Shown here: in pieces, positions 16,476 to 25,495 of the stretch
How the letters are laid out: each line of letters begins with the position of its first letter
How positions within the stretch are numbered: the first letter of the stretch is position 1
Assembly: GCA_964511555.1 (NCBI GenBank)
Contig: CAZEFR010000008.1
Location: forward strand, 1 to 64,000
DNA: 64,000 nucleotides
Reading direction: 5' to 3'
From: CAIZGX01 sp964511555
GTDB taxonomy: Bacteria; Bacteroidota; Bacteroidia; Flavobacteriales_D; Sanyastnellaceae
Notes under the pieces: model-generated
The model's database searches: none
What the model was told of the DNA's origin: nothing
What the model saw: the letters and a program-made list of their open reading frames with translations, nothing else
Program-made: the position numbers and the translations under genes

Positions 16476-19400
16476 ATGAAGAAATTTTTGAAATGGCCTG
16501 TTCTCGCGTTAGTAATTGTACTCCTTGCTTTCCGCCCAATCGCGGAGTCTTGTAAAACATCTTTCGAAGAATCTTTTGCAGAATCTTGCGAAGCATTTGT
16601 TTCAAGATTCTCCGAAAGGTCCTGCGGAAGGTCTTGCGAAGCACCTTTCGCAGAAACTAGCTCTAGCTCTTGGTCCGACAGCCTCATCAAAACCCTTACC
16701 CTCGATCAGAAAATTGGTCAACTCTTCATGGTAGCGGCGTGGAGCGATGAAAAGAAAGAATCGTACAATCCAACGCAAATTGAAACGCTTATCAAGAACA
16801 ACGGCATTGGTGGAATTATTTTCTTTCAAGGTGGTCCCGTTCGTCAAGCGAAATTGACGAATCGGTTTCAAGCTAAATCTAAAATTCCATTGCTCATTGG
16901 AATCGACGCTGAATGGGGGTTAGGCATGCGTTTAGACAGTACCATTTCATTCCCTCGCGCTATGACACTGGGAGCTTCCATGGATGAAAAACTCATTTAT
17001 GAATTTGGAAAGGAAGTCGCTCGTCAATGCAAGCGCATTGGTGTTCACATGAACTTCGCTCCGGTGGTTGACGTGAATTCCAATCCAAAGAACCCTGTTA
17101 TTTCGAATCGATCATTTGGCGAAAACGCCGATCGTGTAACCACTTGCGGAATGGCCTACATGAAAGGCATGCAAGACAACGGCGTGTTGGCAAATGCAAA
17201 ACATTTTCCTGGACACGGAGATACAGACGCAGATTCCCACAAGGAACTTCCCGTTGTAAATAAAAATTATGCGCAGCTTTCTTCCAATGAATTCAAGCCT
17301 TACAGAACCATGTTTGAAAACGGATTGGCAAGTGTTATGGTCGCGCATCTTTCGCTTCCTGAATTCGAGAAAGAAGCACACGTGCCCAGTACACTTTCAA
17401 AAAACATCATTACAGGCTTGCTTCGCGACAGTTTGAAGTTTGAAGGATTGGTACTTACCGACGCAATGAACATGGAAGGTGTTGCGAAATATTTCCCTGC
17501 CGGAGAAGCCGATGTGCGTGCACTCATCGCAGGAAACGACGTTGTCTTGTTTCCATTGAATGTGCCGTTGGCCATTCAAAAAGTGAAAGAAGCGATTCAA
17601 CAAGGAAGAATTACCGAAGCTGAAATTACAGCGAAGGCACTGAAAGTGTTGAAGGCGAAAGAACGCGTTGGAGCGCACAAGTTTAAGTCAATTCCAATCA
17701 AAGGAATTTCAAATGATTTGAATTTACCTTATGCTACAGCCTTACGCAGGCGCTGCATTGAAAGTTCAATTACGGTGATTTCCGAAAGTAAAATACCTTA
17801 CGAAGACACAGACAAATGGCAGAGGCCATTGGGGGTTGTTGTTATCGGCGACGATGTGAATTGCGCGTTTGCAAAGAGCGTGGATCAGTACAAAGCGGTA
17901 GAGATTCATTCACTGGGAAAGGAGTGCACTGAAACAGAAATTCAATCGGTGATTTCAAAAATGAAATCCAATTGTACCGATGTGCTTGTTGCGTTTTTGG
18001 GAACAACGAACAAGGCAAACACCAATTTCGGTATTACAACAAACGGTACGCGTGCGGCAGAGAAAATTGCAGAACATTTCACAACAACAGTAGTTATGTT
18101 TGCTTGTCCGTACGCCTTGGAAAAATCGGAATGGAAAGGAGTGAATTCTTTCGTAGTCGCTTATCAGCCCGACGATTTGACGCAACAGGTAGCAGCAGAT
18201 GCCATTTGTGGCGTTATTCCATTTCAAGGAAAATTACCAGTTTCTGTTGGAACGAAATTCAAAGAGGGGCAAGGCAAGGTTTTTCAAACGGCAGGAAGAA
18301 TGCGTTATTTGAAGCCTTCGCAAACAGGATGGTTCAATTTCGTCACGAGCAGCGCTCAATCAAACGGTAACAGCGGTGTTTATGTGGAAGACATGATGGC
18401 CAGCGCCCCAACGGAAATTTCAGGAACCGAAACGAATTTATTCTCAAAGGTCGATGAGATAGTGAAGGAAGGATTGGATCAAGGTGCTTATCCAGGATGT
18501 CGTGTTTTAATCGCGAAAGATGGCGTTATTCTTTACAACAAGAGTTTTGGGTATCTAGACAAGGCGAAGACGCAGAAAGTGTCTGAAAGCTCGATTTACG
18601 ACCTTGCCTCCGTGACAAAAATGCTTTCGACGACGATGGCATTGATGAAATTGGTTGACGAAGGGAAAATTGATGTGGAAAAAACCATTGGCGATTACAT
18701 CGAATTTCCTGCAGGACATCCGCATGCGAAGATGCAATTGAAGCGCATGTTGTCTCATACTGCCGGACTTCCAGCTTGGAAAGACTTCACCAATTTAACG
18801 GTGAATGGCGGAGAGTGGGACGGCAATTGTTTGTCGAAAGACCATACCAGTCAATGTTGTAATCCAGTTTGTGCTGATATGTGGACGACCAAAGAAATGA
18901 CCGACTCTATTTACAAAGAAATTCTAGCCTTGAAATTGAATCCAGATCAAGGATATCTCTACAGTGACTTGGGTTATTATTACTACAAGAAAATGATTGA
19001 AAAGGTTGTCGGAATGCCGCTGGATTTTTATGTATCAGAATCGTTCTACAAGCCAATGGGGTTGCGTTCTATGGGATACAATCCGCAGGCGAATTGGCCG
19101 GTGAAAATGATTGCAGAAACAGAAACAGACTCCAAATGGAGACGTCAGGCGGTACGCGGATATGTGCATGATCAAGGTGCAGCTTTAATGGGTGGAGTTG
19201 CCGGACATGCAGGCTTGTTCGGTAATGCGAATGATTGTGCTGCGCTCATGCAGATGTGCTTGAACGATGGTCGTTACGGTACGAATGAGTTTTTTCATCA
19301 TGAAACCATGGACTTATTTACCGCACGTCACTTTAAAGACAACAGAAGAGGATTGGGATTCGATAAGCCGGGATTCACAAAATGGAGCGGAGCAACAGGA

Positions 19401-19598
19401 CCCTCAGCAAGCGACGAGAGCTTTGGTCATTCTGGATTCACCGGAACGCTTTGCTGGGCAGACCCTGCAAACGGAACTGTATTTGTTTTCTTAAGCAATC
19501 GAAACTGCCCGAGTTCGGAGAATTGGAAGATTAACGACTTGCGTATTCGCCCGAGAATTCAGGAAGAAATTTACAAGCTGTTTCCTCTTAAACCGTAG
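16476..19598 (+). CDS. GH3 beta-N-acetylglucosaminidase fused to a beta-lactamase-fold serine hydrolase
   Basis: 1040 residues. Signal or anchor segment 1-23, then a 36-residue low-complexity linker (see the repeat at 16548-16655). A GH3 domain follows at about 70-400, with the NagZ-type loop KHFPGHGDTD near 240 and the nucleophile region VLTDAMNMEG near 327. A GH3 C-terminal sandwich occupies 420-630. The last domain (650-1040) is a class C beta-lactamase/esterase fold with SVTK near 711, YSDLG near 828 and HSGFTG near 985. GH3-serine hydrolase fusions are known in Bacteroidota and probably act on peptidoglycan sugars and peptides or esters in the envelope. The exact second reaction is unknown. 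Confidence 0.9.
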   Translation: MKKFLKWPVLALVIVLLAFRPIAESCKTSFEESFAESCEAFVSRFSERSCGRSCEAPFAETSSSSWSDSLIKTLTLDQKIGQLFMVAAWSDEKKESYNPTQIETLIKNNGIGGIIFFQGGPVRQAKLTNRFQAKSKIPLLIGIDAEWGLGMRLDSTISFPRAMTLGASMDEKLIYEFGKEVARQCKRIGVHMNFAPVVDVNSNPKNPVISNRSFGENADRVTTCGMAYMKGMQDNGVLANAKHFPGHGDTDADSHKELPVVNKNYAQLSSNEFKPYRTMFENGLASVMVAHLSLPEFEKEAHVPSTLSKNIITGLLRDSLKFEGLVLTDAMNMEGVAKYFPAGEADVRALIAGNDVVLFPLNVPLAIQKVKEAIQQGRITEAEITAKALKVLKAKERVGAHKFKSIPIKGISNDLNLPYATALRRRCIESSITVISESKIPYEDTDKWQRPLGVVVIGDDVNCAFAKSVDQYKAVEIHSLGKECTETEIQSVISKMKSNCTDVLVAFLGTTNKANTNFGITTNGTRAAEKIAEHFTTTVVMFACPYALEKSEWKGVNSFVVAYQPDDLTQQVAADAICGVIPFQGKLPVSVGTKFKEGQGKVFQTAGRMRYLKPSQTGWFNFVTSSAQSNGNSGVYVEDMMASAPTEISGTETNLFSKVDEIVKEGLDQGAYPGCRVLIAKDGVILYNKSFGYLDKAKTQKVSESSIYDLASVTKMLSTTMALMKLVDEGKIDVEKTIGDYIEFPAGHPHAKMQLKRMLSHTAGLPAWKDFTNLTVNGGEWDGNCLSKDHTSQCCNPVCADMWTTKEMTDSIYKEILALKLNPDQGYLYSDLGYYYYKKMIEKVVGMPLDFYVSESFYKPMGLRSMGYNPQANWPVKMIAETETDSKWRRQAVRGYVHDQGAALMGGVAGHAGLFGNANDCAALMQMCLNDGRYGTNEFFHHETMDLFTARHFKDNRRGLGFDKPGFTKWSGATGPSASDESFGHSGFTGTLCWADPANGTVFVFLSNRNCPSSENWKINDLRIRPRIQEEIYKLFPLKP
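16548..16655 (+). repeat. coding mini-palindrome array, nine 12-bp units
   Basis: Nine in-frame 12-bp units encode S-C/F-x-x tetrapeptides right after the signal segment of the GH3 fusion. Embedded palindromes with 3-nt loops: CTTtcgAAG (16561), CTTgcgAAG (16585 and 16633), TTGtttCAA (16597), TTCtccGAA (16608), TCCtgcGGA (16620) and TTTCgcaGAAA (16646-16656). Confidence 0.85.
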
Positions 19599-19606
19599 TA
19601 CTTTTG
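19599..19606 (+). promoter_or_regulatory. -7 box TACTTTTG for bshA
   Basis: Exact TAnnTTTG match, 25 nt before the bshA ATG at 19632. Confidence 0.45.
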
Positions 19607-19631
19607 CAATGGAGTTCTGCTCCCTTGCACT

Positions 19632-20765
19632 ATGGAAAAAAAATTGAAAATTGGTATTGTGTGCTACCCGACTTTTGGGGGTAGTGGTGTGGTTGCAACC
19701 GAATTGGGGAAGGCACTTGCTGAAAAAGGACATGAGATTCATTTCATCACATATTCGCAACCCGTTCGTCTGGGATCTTTAAGAAAAAATGTGCGCTATC
19801 ACGAAGTTAACGTGAGCGACTACCCCTTGTTTTTATACCCACCTTACGAGCTCGTTCTAGCGAGCAAAATGGTTGATGTTGCGAAGCACGAAGGGCTTGA
19901 TTTGCTTCATGTGCATTACGCTATTCCGCATGCAAGTGCCGCCTACATGGCGAAACAAATCTTGAAAAGGGAAGGAATCAATCTTCCTGTAATCACTACA
20001 CTTCACGGCACAGATATTACGTTATTAGGAAGAGACGCTTCCTTCGAGCCTGTAATCTCCTTCGCTATCAATGAAAGCGATGCAGTAACTGCCGTTTCCC
20101 AGAGCTTGAGAACAGATACTTACAAACTTTTTGGAATTAACATAGACATCGAAGTCATTCCGAATTTCTTGAATCCGAATCTAATTGATGAGGATATAGT
20201 AAAAGAAATTCGAGAAGAATACGCACCAGACGGAACACCTATGCTCATTCATATTTCTAACTTCAGACCTGTGAAGCGCGTAATGGATGTAATGGAAATT
20301 TACAAGCGTGTGAACGATCTGAAGCCTTCTGTTTTAATCATGGTAGGCGATGGCCCAGACCGTTCAAAAGCGGAACAATTCGCGCGAGAGAATCAATTGA
20401 ACGATGTTGTTTTTGTTGGAAATGTGAAGAATCCAATGGAGCTTTTATCAGCTTCAGATGTTATGCTTCTTCCATCGGAATCTGAAAGTTTTGGTTTGGC
20501 TGCACTTGAAGCCATGGCAAGCGGAGTGCCCGTTGTATCTAGTAATGCCGGAGGTTTACCCGAGTTGAATAGACACGGTGTTTCTGGATTAATGAGTAAT
20601 GTTGGCGATGTAGATGAAATGGCCAAACAAGTCTTTTACCTCATTGAAAAAGAAGAGCGTTTATTGAAATTTAAAGATCAAGCAAGAGAAAGAGCCAGTG
20701 CGTTTTCACTTGAGGCTGTGCTTCCCTTGTATGAAAAACTATACGACAAAGTGTTGAAGTCATGA
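19632..20765 (+). CDS. bshA: N-acetyl-alpha-D-glucosaminyl L-malate synthase
   Basis: 377 residues, a GT4-family GT-B glycosyltransferase. IGIVCYPTFGGSGVVATELG at the N-terminus, HVHYAIPHA near 95, TLHGTDITLLG near 125 and the C-terminal donor-site motif ESFGLAALEAMASGVPVV are diagnostic for BshA. It joins GlcNAc from UDP-GlcNAc to malate as the first step of bacillithiol synthesis, the low-molecular-weight thiol of many Bacteroidota. The start is ATG 19632. Another ATG at 19609 opens only a 12-codon out-of-frame frame. It is followed by a 4-bp-overlapping membrane protein gene. Confidence 0.95.
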   Translation: MEKKLKIGIVCYPTFGGSGVVATELGKALAEKGHEIHFITYSQPVRLGSLRKNVRYHEVNVSDYPLFLYPPYELVLASKMVDVAKHEGLDLLHVHYAIPHASAAYMAKQILKREGINLPVITTLHGTDITLLGRDASFEPVISFAINESDAVTAVSQSLRTDTYKLFGINIDIEVIPNFLNPNLIDEDIVKEIREEYAPDGTPMLIHISNFRPVKRVMDVMEIYKRVNDLKPSVLIMVGDGPDRSKAEQFARENQLNDVVFVGNVKNPMELLSASDVMLLPSESESFGLAALEAMASGVPVVSSNAGGLPELNRHGVSGLMSNVGDVDEMAKQVFYLIEKEERLLKFKDQARERASAFSLEAVLPLYEKLYDKVLKS

Positions 20766-21328
20766 ATAAGACAGCCCCTCAATTCATAGGAAAACGCATT
20801 CAGGTTGTGCGTGAAAAAGAGCAGCTTACCATAACCATTTCACAAAGCGTAGAGCGTTGGCAAGAGGCCTTGTTGTATGCATGGCTTATGGCATGGACCT
20901 TTTGCGGAGGAGTGTTTATTTATTCACTGTTTACCACGCCAAATAACGGTGAACAAATTTTCTTCTTAATATCAACGGGTCTATGGTCTTTCTTCTTTTA
21001 TCGCACATTGAAAGTACTCATGTGGAGAAAGTCAGGAAGAGAAATATTGGTGTTTAAAAAAGGCGAAATGACACTTCAAAATGCCTTCGGAAATCGCGGT
21101 AAAATTGAGAAGTTTGATCTTGAAAAAATAAAGCAATTGGGCACCGTAAAACAAGACGAGAATTCGTTCTTTTATTTTATGGACGATAGTTTCTGGATTA
21201 TGGGCGGAGAACGCCTAGGTTTCGTTTACAATCGTTCGAAAATTCGCTTTGGAAAGCAGTTGAATCCACGCGATGCGCAAACGCTACTTCGGAGCGTTGA
21301 CAGCGCTGTTAAGGGGTATTCGGTTTAA
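20762..21328 (+). CDS. two-TM protein of unknown function, coupled to bshA
   Basis: 188 residues. Two membrane segments (about 35-58 and 65-85) are followed by a basic and then PH-like beta-rich cytoplasmic part (ILVFKKGEMTLQNAFGNRG...). No known catalytic motif. The ATG overlaps the bshA stop as ATGA, so translation is coupled. This says it is co-expressed, but not that it acts in bacillithiol synthesis. It is convergent with msrB and the two 3' ends overlap by 20 bp. Confidence 0.75.
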   Translation: MNKTAPQFIGKRIQVVREKEQLTITISQSVERWQEALLYAWLMAWTFCGGVFIYSLFTTPNNGEQIFFLISTGLWSFFFYRTLKVLMWRKSGREILVFKKGEMTLQNAFGNRGKIEKFDLEKIKQLGTVKQDENSFFYFMDDSFWIMGGERLGFVYNRSKIRFGKQLNPRDAQTLLRSVDSAVKGYSV

Positions 21329-21800
21329 AGATAATCGCCCCTGAATTAATGCAGTAACGCAAACCAGTAGGGGGTGGGCCGTCAGGGAAAACATGTCCTA
21401 AATGTCCGCCACATTTGCTGCACATAACCTCTGTTCTTATCATACCGTAGGAGGTGTCTTTATCTTCTGAAATAACCAATTCATTAATCGGCTTGAAATA
21501 GCTTGGCCAACCACATCCGCTATCGAATTTCGAATCGGATTGAAACAACTCTTGTCCGCATCCTGCGCAGCTGTATGTTCCAATGTCGTGATGGTCCCAA
21601 AACTCCCCCGTAAACGCACGTTCAGTGCCCTTCTCGCGTAGAATGCGGAATTGCTCAGGAGAGAGTTCTTTCTTCCATTCTTCTTCTGTTTTAACTACCT
21701 GTGGAACCATATTACTTGGGGTGCTTTGATTTTGTTTTTGTTGTGAACAGCTAGCTAAACTAATAACGGCTGCAATGCTTAACGAAACTAATTTTCTCAT
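21309..21800 (-). CDS. msrB: peptide-methionine (R)-S-oxide reductase, lipoprotein form
   Basis: 163 residues. A lipoprotein signal (AVISLASC, Cys at about residue 18) places it in the envelope. The MsrB domain has both zinc-binding C-x-x-C pairs (CAGC, CSKC), FDSGCGWPSYF, and the catalytic cysteine in RYCINSG near the C-terminus. It reduces R-methionine sulfoxide in oxidised envelope proteins. Its neighbourhood with bshA (thiol metabolism) is suggestive, but the genes are convergent and not one operon. Confidence 0.94.
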   Translation of the reverse strand: MRKLVSLSIAAVISLASCSQQKQNQSTPSNMVPQVVKTEEEWKKELSPEQFRILREKGTERAFTGEFWDHHDIGTYSCAGCGQELFQSDSKFDSGCGWPSYFKPINELVISEDKDTSYGMIRTEVMCSKCGGHLGHVFPDGPPPTGLRYCINSGAIIFKPNTP

Positions 21801-21841
21801 GGTTGAACAACACGTTTTTTCTAAAATTATTTCCTAACACA

Positions 21842-24610
21842 TCAAGAATTTAATGCGTCTGCAGTGTATGATTTTGTTTTCAAGAATGCGTCGAATGGTC
21901 CGCAGTATAAGATGTTTCCGCCTTTCTCTCCTCCCTCTGGGCCAATGTCCACAATCCAATCGGCACAACGCATAACATCAGTATGGTGTTCAATTGCAAT
22001 TACCGTATGTCCTTGTGCAAGCAATGCTTGGAATGTGATCATTAACTTCTGGACATCGTGAAAATGCAACCCCGTTGTTGGTTCATCGAAGATGAATAAG
22101 GTGTGCGGTTGATTGGGTCCTTTGATTAGGAATGATGCGAGTTTAATGCGCTGCGCTTCACCGCCAGAAAGAGTACTGTTGCTTTGACCAAGCTTCACGT
22201 AGTCAAGTCCTACAGCTTTGAGCGGCGTTAGTTTTTGAACGATATGTTTGGCAGAAGTTGAAGTGTCCTCTCCGAAAAATTCAATGGCTTCATCAACAGT
22301 TAAATCCAGTACATCTGCAATGTTTTTTCCGCGGTATTGCACATCTAAAACCTCTTCCTTAAATCGCTTTCCTTTACAGGTCTCACAGACCAATTCTACA
22401 TCGGCCATGAACTGCATCTCAATCGTCTGAATCCCTTCACCCTCGCAGGTGTCACATCTTCCTCCGGTTACGTTGAACGAGAAAAATGCAGGCTTCATGT
22501 TGCGTTGTTTAGCCAACGGTTGTGAGGTGAATAACGCACGAATATCGTCGTAGATTTTTAAGTACGTTGCAGGGTTGGAACGACTACTTTTTCCAATCGG
22601 ATTTTGATCAACAAATTCCAATGCTTTTATGGAAGAAATACTTCCGGAAAGTTCACTGTAATTTGAACTGTTTTCTGCAATTCCGTTCAGTGCATTTTGA
22701 AGGGCAGGGTAGAGTACACTTTTGATTAACGTACTTTTTCCAGATCCGCTAACTCCTGTAATTACGCTGAATGCGTGAAGTGGTATGTCAATGCTTACGT
22801 TATCTAAATTGTGAAGATTTACATCTTTCAACGACACGAAGTCGTTGAGTTTTTTCTTCGTTTTTTCAATGTGAATTTTCTTGTCTCCGCGCAAGTAATC
22901 TCCAGTTAAAGTCTTGCCTTTTTTCTCAAGATCTTTCGCCAATCCTTCGAACACAATTTCGCCTCCTTTGGCGCCCGCTTCCGGACCAATGTCAATGATG
23001 TAATCGGCGTTGCGAATAATTTCTTCTTCGTGTTCAACCACAATGACGGTGTTCCCTTGGTCGCGAAGATTCTTCAATACTTCGAGTAATCGTTTGCTGT
23101 CACGTGGGTGTAATCCAATGCTAGGCTCATCGAGTATGTACATAGATCCAACCAATGCGCTTCCCAGGCTAGTGGCGAGATGTATGCGTTGTGCTTCTCC
23201 ACCACTGAGCGTGTTTGAAAGGCGATTCAAGGTGAGGTATTCCAATCCAACTTCGCACAAAAAACGAAGTCTGTTTTTTATCTCCAATAGAATTCTTTTC
23301 GCAACCGATTCGTCATGTTTGCTCAATGAAAGTGTTTCGAAAAAGTGCAGTGATTTATGCAGCGGAAGAAGCATTAATTCAGACACCGAAGTGTTTGCAA
23401 TCTTCACATAATTCGCTTCTTTTTTTAAGCGTGTTCCGAGACATTCTGGACAAGCCGTTCTTCCACGATAGCGAGAGAGTAAAACGCGATTTTGAATCTT
23501 ATACGTCTCTGCTTCAAGGTATTTGAAGAAGGTGTTTATTCCATGAAAATGTGAGCAACCTTCCCAAATGGTTTTCTTCTGAAGAGTAGACAGGTCGCGG
23601 TAAGGCGTATGAATGGGAATGTCGGCTTTCTTCGCATTACGAATTAAGTCATCTTTCCAGCCGCTTAGTTTTTCTCCCTTCCAACAAGCAATGCAATCTT
23701 GGTATATCGAAAGGTTTTCATTCGGAATAACCAACTTCGAATCAATGCCAATGATGCTTCCAAATCCTTCACATGTTTTGCATGCTCCCACCGGGTTGTT
23801 GAAGGAAAATAAATTCAACGAAGGTTCTTCGTAAACAACCCCGTCTTCTTCCAATTGATTGGCGAAGAATTCATAATTCTTTTTATCTGGAAAGAAAAGT
23901 GCGCAATGTCCGTGTCCCAATGAAAACGCAAGGTCTACGCTGTCTCCTAAACGTGAGGCTTCCAATTCATCGTCTTTCGACATGCGATCAATAAGCAAGT
24001 AGTAAACGTGTTTGGAAGAGTATTCCGCATCTTGAATTTCAATGAATTCATTGCTGTAAACAAGTCTGCTAAACCCTTGCGCCAACAAGGTTTCCTTTCC
24101 GATTTGAAACGAAGTTTCTGATTCTATCTTAAGTGGACAGACAATAGCGAAGCGAGTTTCATTTTTCAAATTGAAAATGGCATTCACTACATCTGAAGTG
24201 TTGTTCTTTGTTATAGCCTTTCCTGTGGTAGGCGAGTAAGTTATACCAATGCGCGCATAGAGAAGTTTAATGTAATCGTATATCTCTGTTGAAGTTCCGA
24301 CAGTAGATCGTGAACTTCTTCCGGTTACTTTCTGCTCAATAGCCACAGCCGGACTAATACCTATGATTGAGTCTACATCTGGTTTGTCGAATCGCCCCAA
24401 AAACTGACGCGCATAAGAAGAAAGACTCTCTACATATCTGCGTTGTCCTTCAGCGAAGAGCGTGTTGAATGCCAAGCTGCTTTTCCCGGAACCACTCAAT
24501 CCTGTTAGCACTACCAGTTTATTTCTTGGTATGGAAACAGAAACGTTTTTTAAGTTGTGCACGCGTGCTCCCTTAATAATGATATGGGTTTTGTGGTTCT
24601 CGTTCTTCAC
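21842..24610 (-). CDS. uvrA: excinuclease ABC subunit A
   Basis: 922 residues with two ABC ATPase halves. N-terminal Walker A GLSGSGKSS at 36-44, RRYVESLSSYARQFLG, the zinc pairs CKTC and CPEC, signature NTLSGGEAQR, then second Walker A GVSGSGKST, second zinc module CDTCEGEG...CETCKG and signature STLSGGEAQR. UvrA scans DNA for damage with UvrB in nucleotide excision repair. The start is a GTG at 24610 preceded by an exact -7 box 19 nt upstream. Flavobacteria often carry two uvrA genes. This one is close to the canonical form, but I cannot exclude that it is the second paralogue. Confidence 0.94.
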   Translation of the reverse strand: MKNENHKTHIIIKGARVHNLKNVSVSIPRNKLVVLTGLSGSGKSSLAFNTLFAEGQRRYVESLSSYARQFLGRFDKPDVDSIIGISPAVAIEQKVTGRSSRSTVGTSTEIYDYIKLLYARIGITYSPTTGKAITKNNTSDVVNAIFNLKNETRFAIVCPLKIESETSFQIGKETLLAQGFSRLVYSNEFIEIQDAEYSSKHVYYLLIDRMSKDDELEASRLGDSVDLAFSLGHGHCALFFPDKKNYEFFANQLEEDGVVYEEPSLNLFSFNNPVGACKTCEGFGSIIGIDSKLVIPNENLSIYQDCIACWKGEKLSGWKDDLIRNAKKADIPIHTPYRDLSTLQKKTIWEGCSHFHGINTFFKYLEAETYKIQNRVLLSRYRGRTACPECLGTRLKKEANYVKIANTSVSELMLLPLHKSLHFFETLSLSKHDESVAKRILLEIKNRLRFLCEVGLEYLTLNRLSNTLSGGEAQRIHLATSLGSALVGSMYILDEPSIGLHPRDSKRLLEVLKNLRDQGNTVIVVEHEEEIIRNADYIIDIGPEAGAKGGEIVFEGLAKDLEKKGKTLTGDYLRGDKKIHIEKTKKKLNDFVSLKDVNLHNLDNVSIDIPLHAFSVITGVSGSGKSTLIKSVLYPALQNALNGIAENSSNYSELSGSISSIKALEFVDQNPIGKSSRSNPATYLKIYDDIRALFTSQPLAKQRNMKPAFFSFNVTGGRCDTCEGEGIQTIEMQFMADVELVCETCKGKRFKEEVLDVQYRGKNIADVLDLTVDEAIEFFGEDTSTSAKHIVQKLTPLKAVGLDYVKLGQSNSTLSGGEAQRIKLASFLIKGPNQPHTLFIFDEPTTGLHFHDVQKLMITFQALLAQGHTVIAIEHHTDVMRCADWIVDIGPEGGEKGGNILYCGPFDAFLKTKSYTADALNS

Positions 24611-24629
24611 GTCTTTCTTGTTGAAGTGT

Positions 24630-24637
24630 CAAAGGTA
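24630..24637 (-). promoter_or_regulatory. -7 box TACCTTTG for uvrA
   Basis: Exact TAnnTTTG match on the minus strand, 19 nt before the GTG at 24610. Confidence 0.45.
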
Positions 24638-24695
24638 TTACCTCTTGTTGCACATTATTGTTCATTGCTAGGAAAGAAAAAAATGTGAAAAAAAG

Positions 24696-24727
24696 TTTGC
24701 GTTCAGTTAAAACATTCACTATATTCG
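24696..24727 (+). promoter_or_regulatory. promoter of the sigma-factor gene (-33 TTTG, -7 TATATTCG)
   Basis: TTTG at 24696-24699, a 20-bp spacer, then TATATTCG at 24720-24727. This fits the Bacteroidota -33/-7 layout and would give a leader of about 110 nt. Confidence 0.5.
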
Positions 24728-24734
24728 TTTTATG

Positions 24735-24754
24735 GATGTCGAGGGAAAGACATC
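24735..24754 (+). promoter_or_regulatory. 5' hairpin in the sigma-factor leader
   Basis: GATGTC and GACATC form a 6-bp stem around an 8-nt purine-rich loop (GAGGGAAA), close to the predicted transcript start. It may stabilise or regulate the mRNA. Confidence 0.35.
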
Positions 24755-24832
24755 GAAACTAAAAATCACATTAAGCGCCTATAGATTATAACACTACTTT
24801 TTTCAGTTCTAAATTAAGTTGAACCAAATAAA

Positions 24833-24840
24833 AAGGAGGT
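24833..24840 (+). promoter_or_regulatory. full Shine-Dalgarno AAGGAGGT before the sigma factor
   Basis: Eight-base match to the canonical anti-Shine-Dalgarno, with 5 nt between GGAGG and the ATG at 24845. Such a site is exceptional in Bacteroidota and I saw no comparable one before the other genes of this window. Confidence 0.8.
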
Positions 24841-24844
24841 CGTT

Positions 24845-25429
24845 ATGCGCTTATCACTCGAATCAGATCGTCAATTAGTAACCTTGTATATGCAAGGCAA
24901 CGAACCCGCATTTCGTGAGTTAATGTCTCGATACAAATCGAAGGTGTTTGGTAAAATTTACATGTTCGTTCGCGACCGCGAATTAGCGAACGATTTATTT
25001 CAAGACACTTTCTGTAAAGCTGTGCAAGCGTTGAAAGACGGACAGTACAACGAAGAAGGAAAGTTCTCTGCATGGATCATGCGTATTGCACACAACTTAT
25101 GCATTGACCATTTCCGTAACAACAAGAAGATGCCTATCCAGCGTGCTACCGATAAGTACGATCCGCTAGATTTCGTTCAAGAAACTTCGAACAACGTTTT
25201 GAAGCAGGTGATTCAAAAAGAAGTAACGAAAGAAGTTCGCCAATTAATAGGCATGCTTCCTTCCGAGCAACGCGAGATTGTAATGATGCGTATCGTTTAC
25301 GACATGAGCTTCAAAGAGATTGCAGATCACTTGAACATCAGCATCAACACGGCTTTGGGAAGAATGCGCTATGCGTTAATTAACCTTCGCAAGCACATTG
25401 AAAAGCACAACATTAAACTGGTGATCTAA
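24845..25429 (+). CDS. RNA polymerase sigma factor, sigma-70 family (ECF-like)
   Basis: 194 residues. Region 2 at about 20-95 (LMSRYKSKVFGKIYMFVRDRELANDLFQDTF, with KFSAWIMRIAHNLCIDHFRNNK), a short linker, and region 4 at about 130-185 (LPSEQREIVMMRIVYDMSFKEIADHLNISINTALGRMRYALINLRK), the helix-turn-helix for the -35/-33 element. It lacks regions 1 and 3, as in ECF sigma factors. No anti-sigma membrane protein follows; instead a 36-codon ORF and a terminator do. The gene has a long leader and a rare Shine-Dalgarno sequence, pointing to translational control. Its regulon is unknown. Confidence 0.93.
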   Translation: MRLSLESDRQLVTLYMQGNEPAFRELMSRYKSKVFGKIYMFVRDRELANDLFQDTFCKAVQALKDGQYNEEGKFSAWIMRIAHNLCIDHFRNNKKMPIQRATDKYDPLDFVQETSNNVLKQVIQKEVTKEVRQLIGMLPSEQREIVMMRIVYDMSFKEIADHLNISINTALGRMRYALINLRKHIEKHNIKLVI

Positions 25430-25495
25430 AAAAAGTTGTTGTGAGGGCAATATCGAAAGAAAAGGTTGCGTTAAGCCTAAAAATTAAACGCGCCT

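Noticed and set aside
19609..19647. Twelve-codon upstream ORF overlapping the bshA start
   Set aside because: Its ATG lies only 2 nt behind the -7 box, so it would probably be at or before the transcript start. No conservation can be judged.
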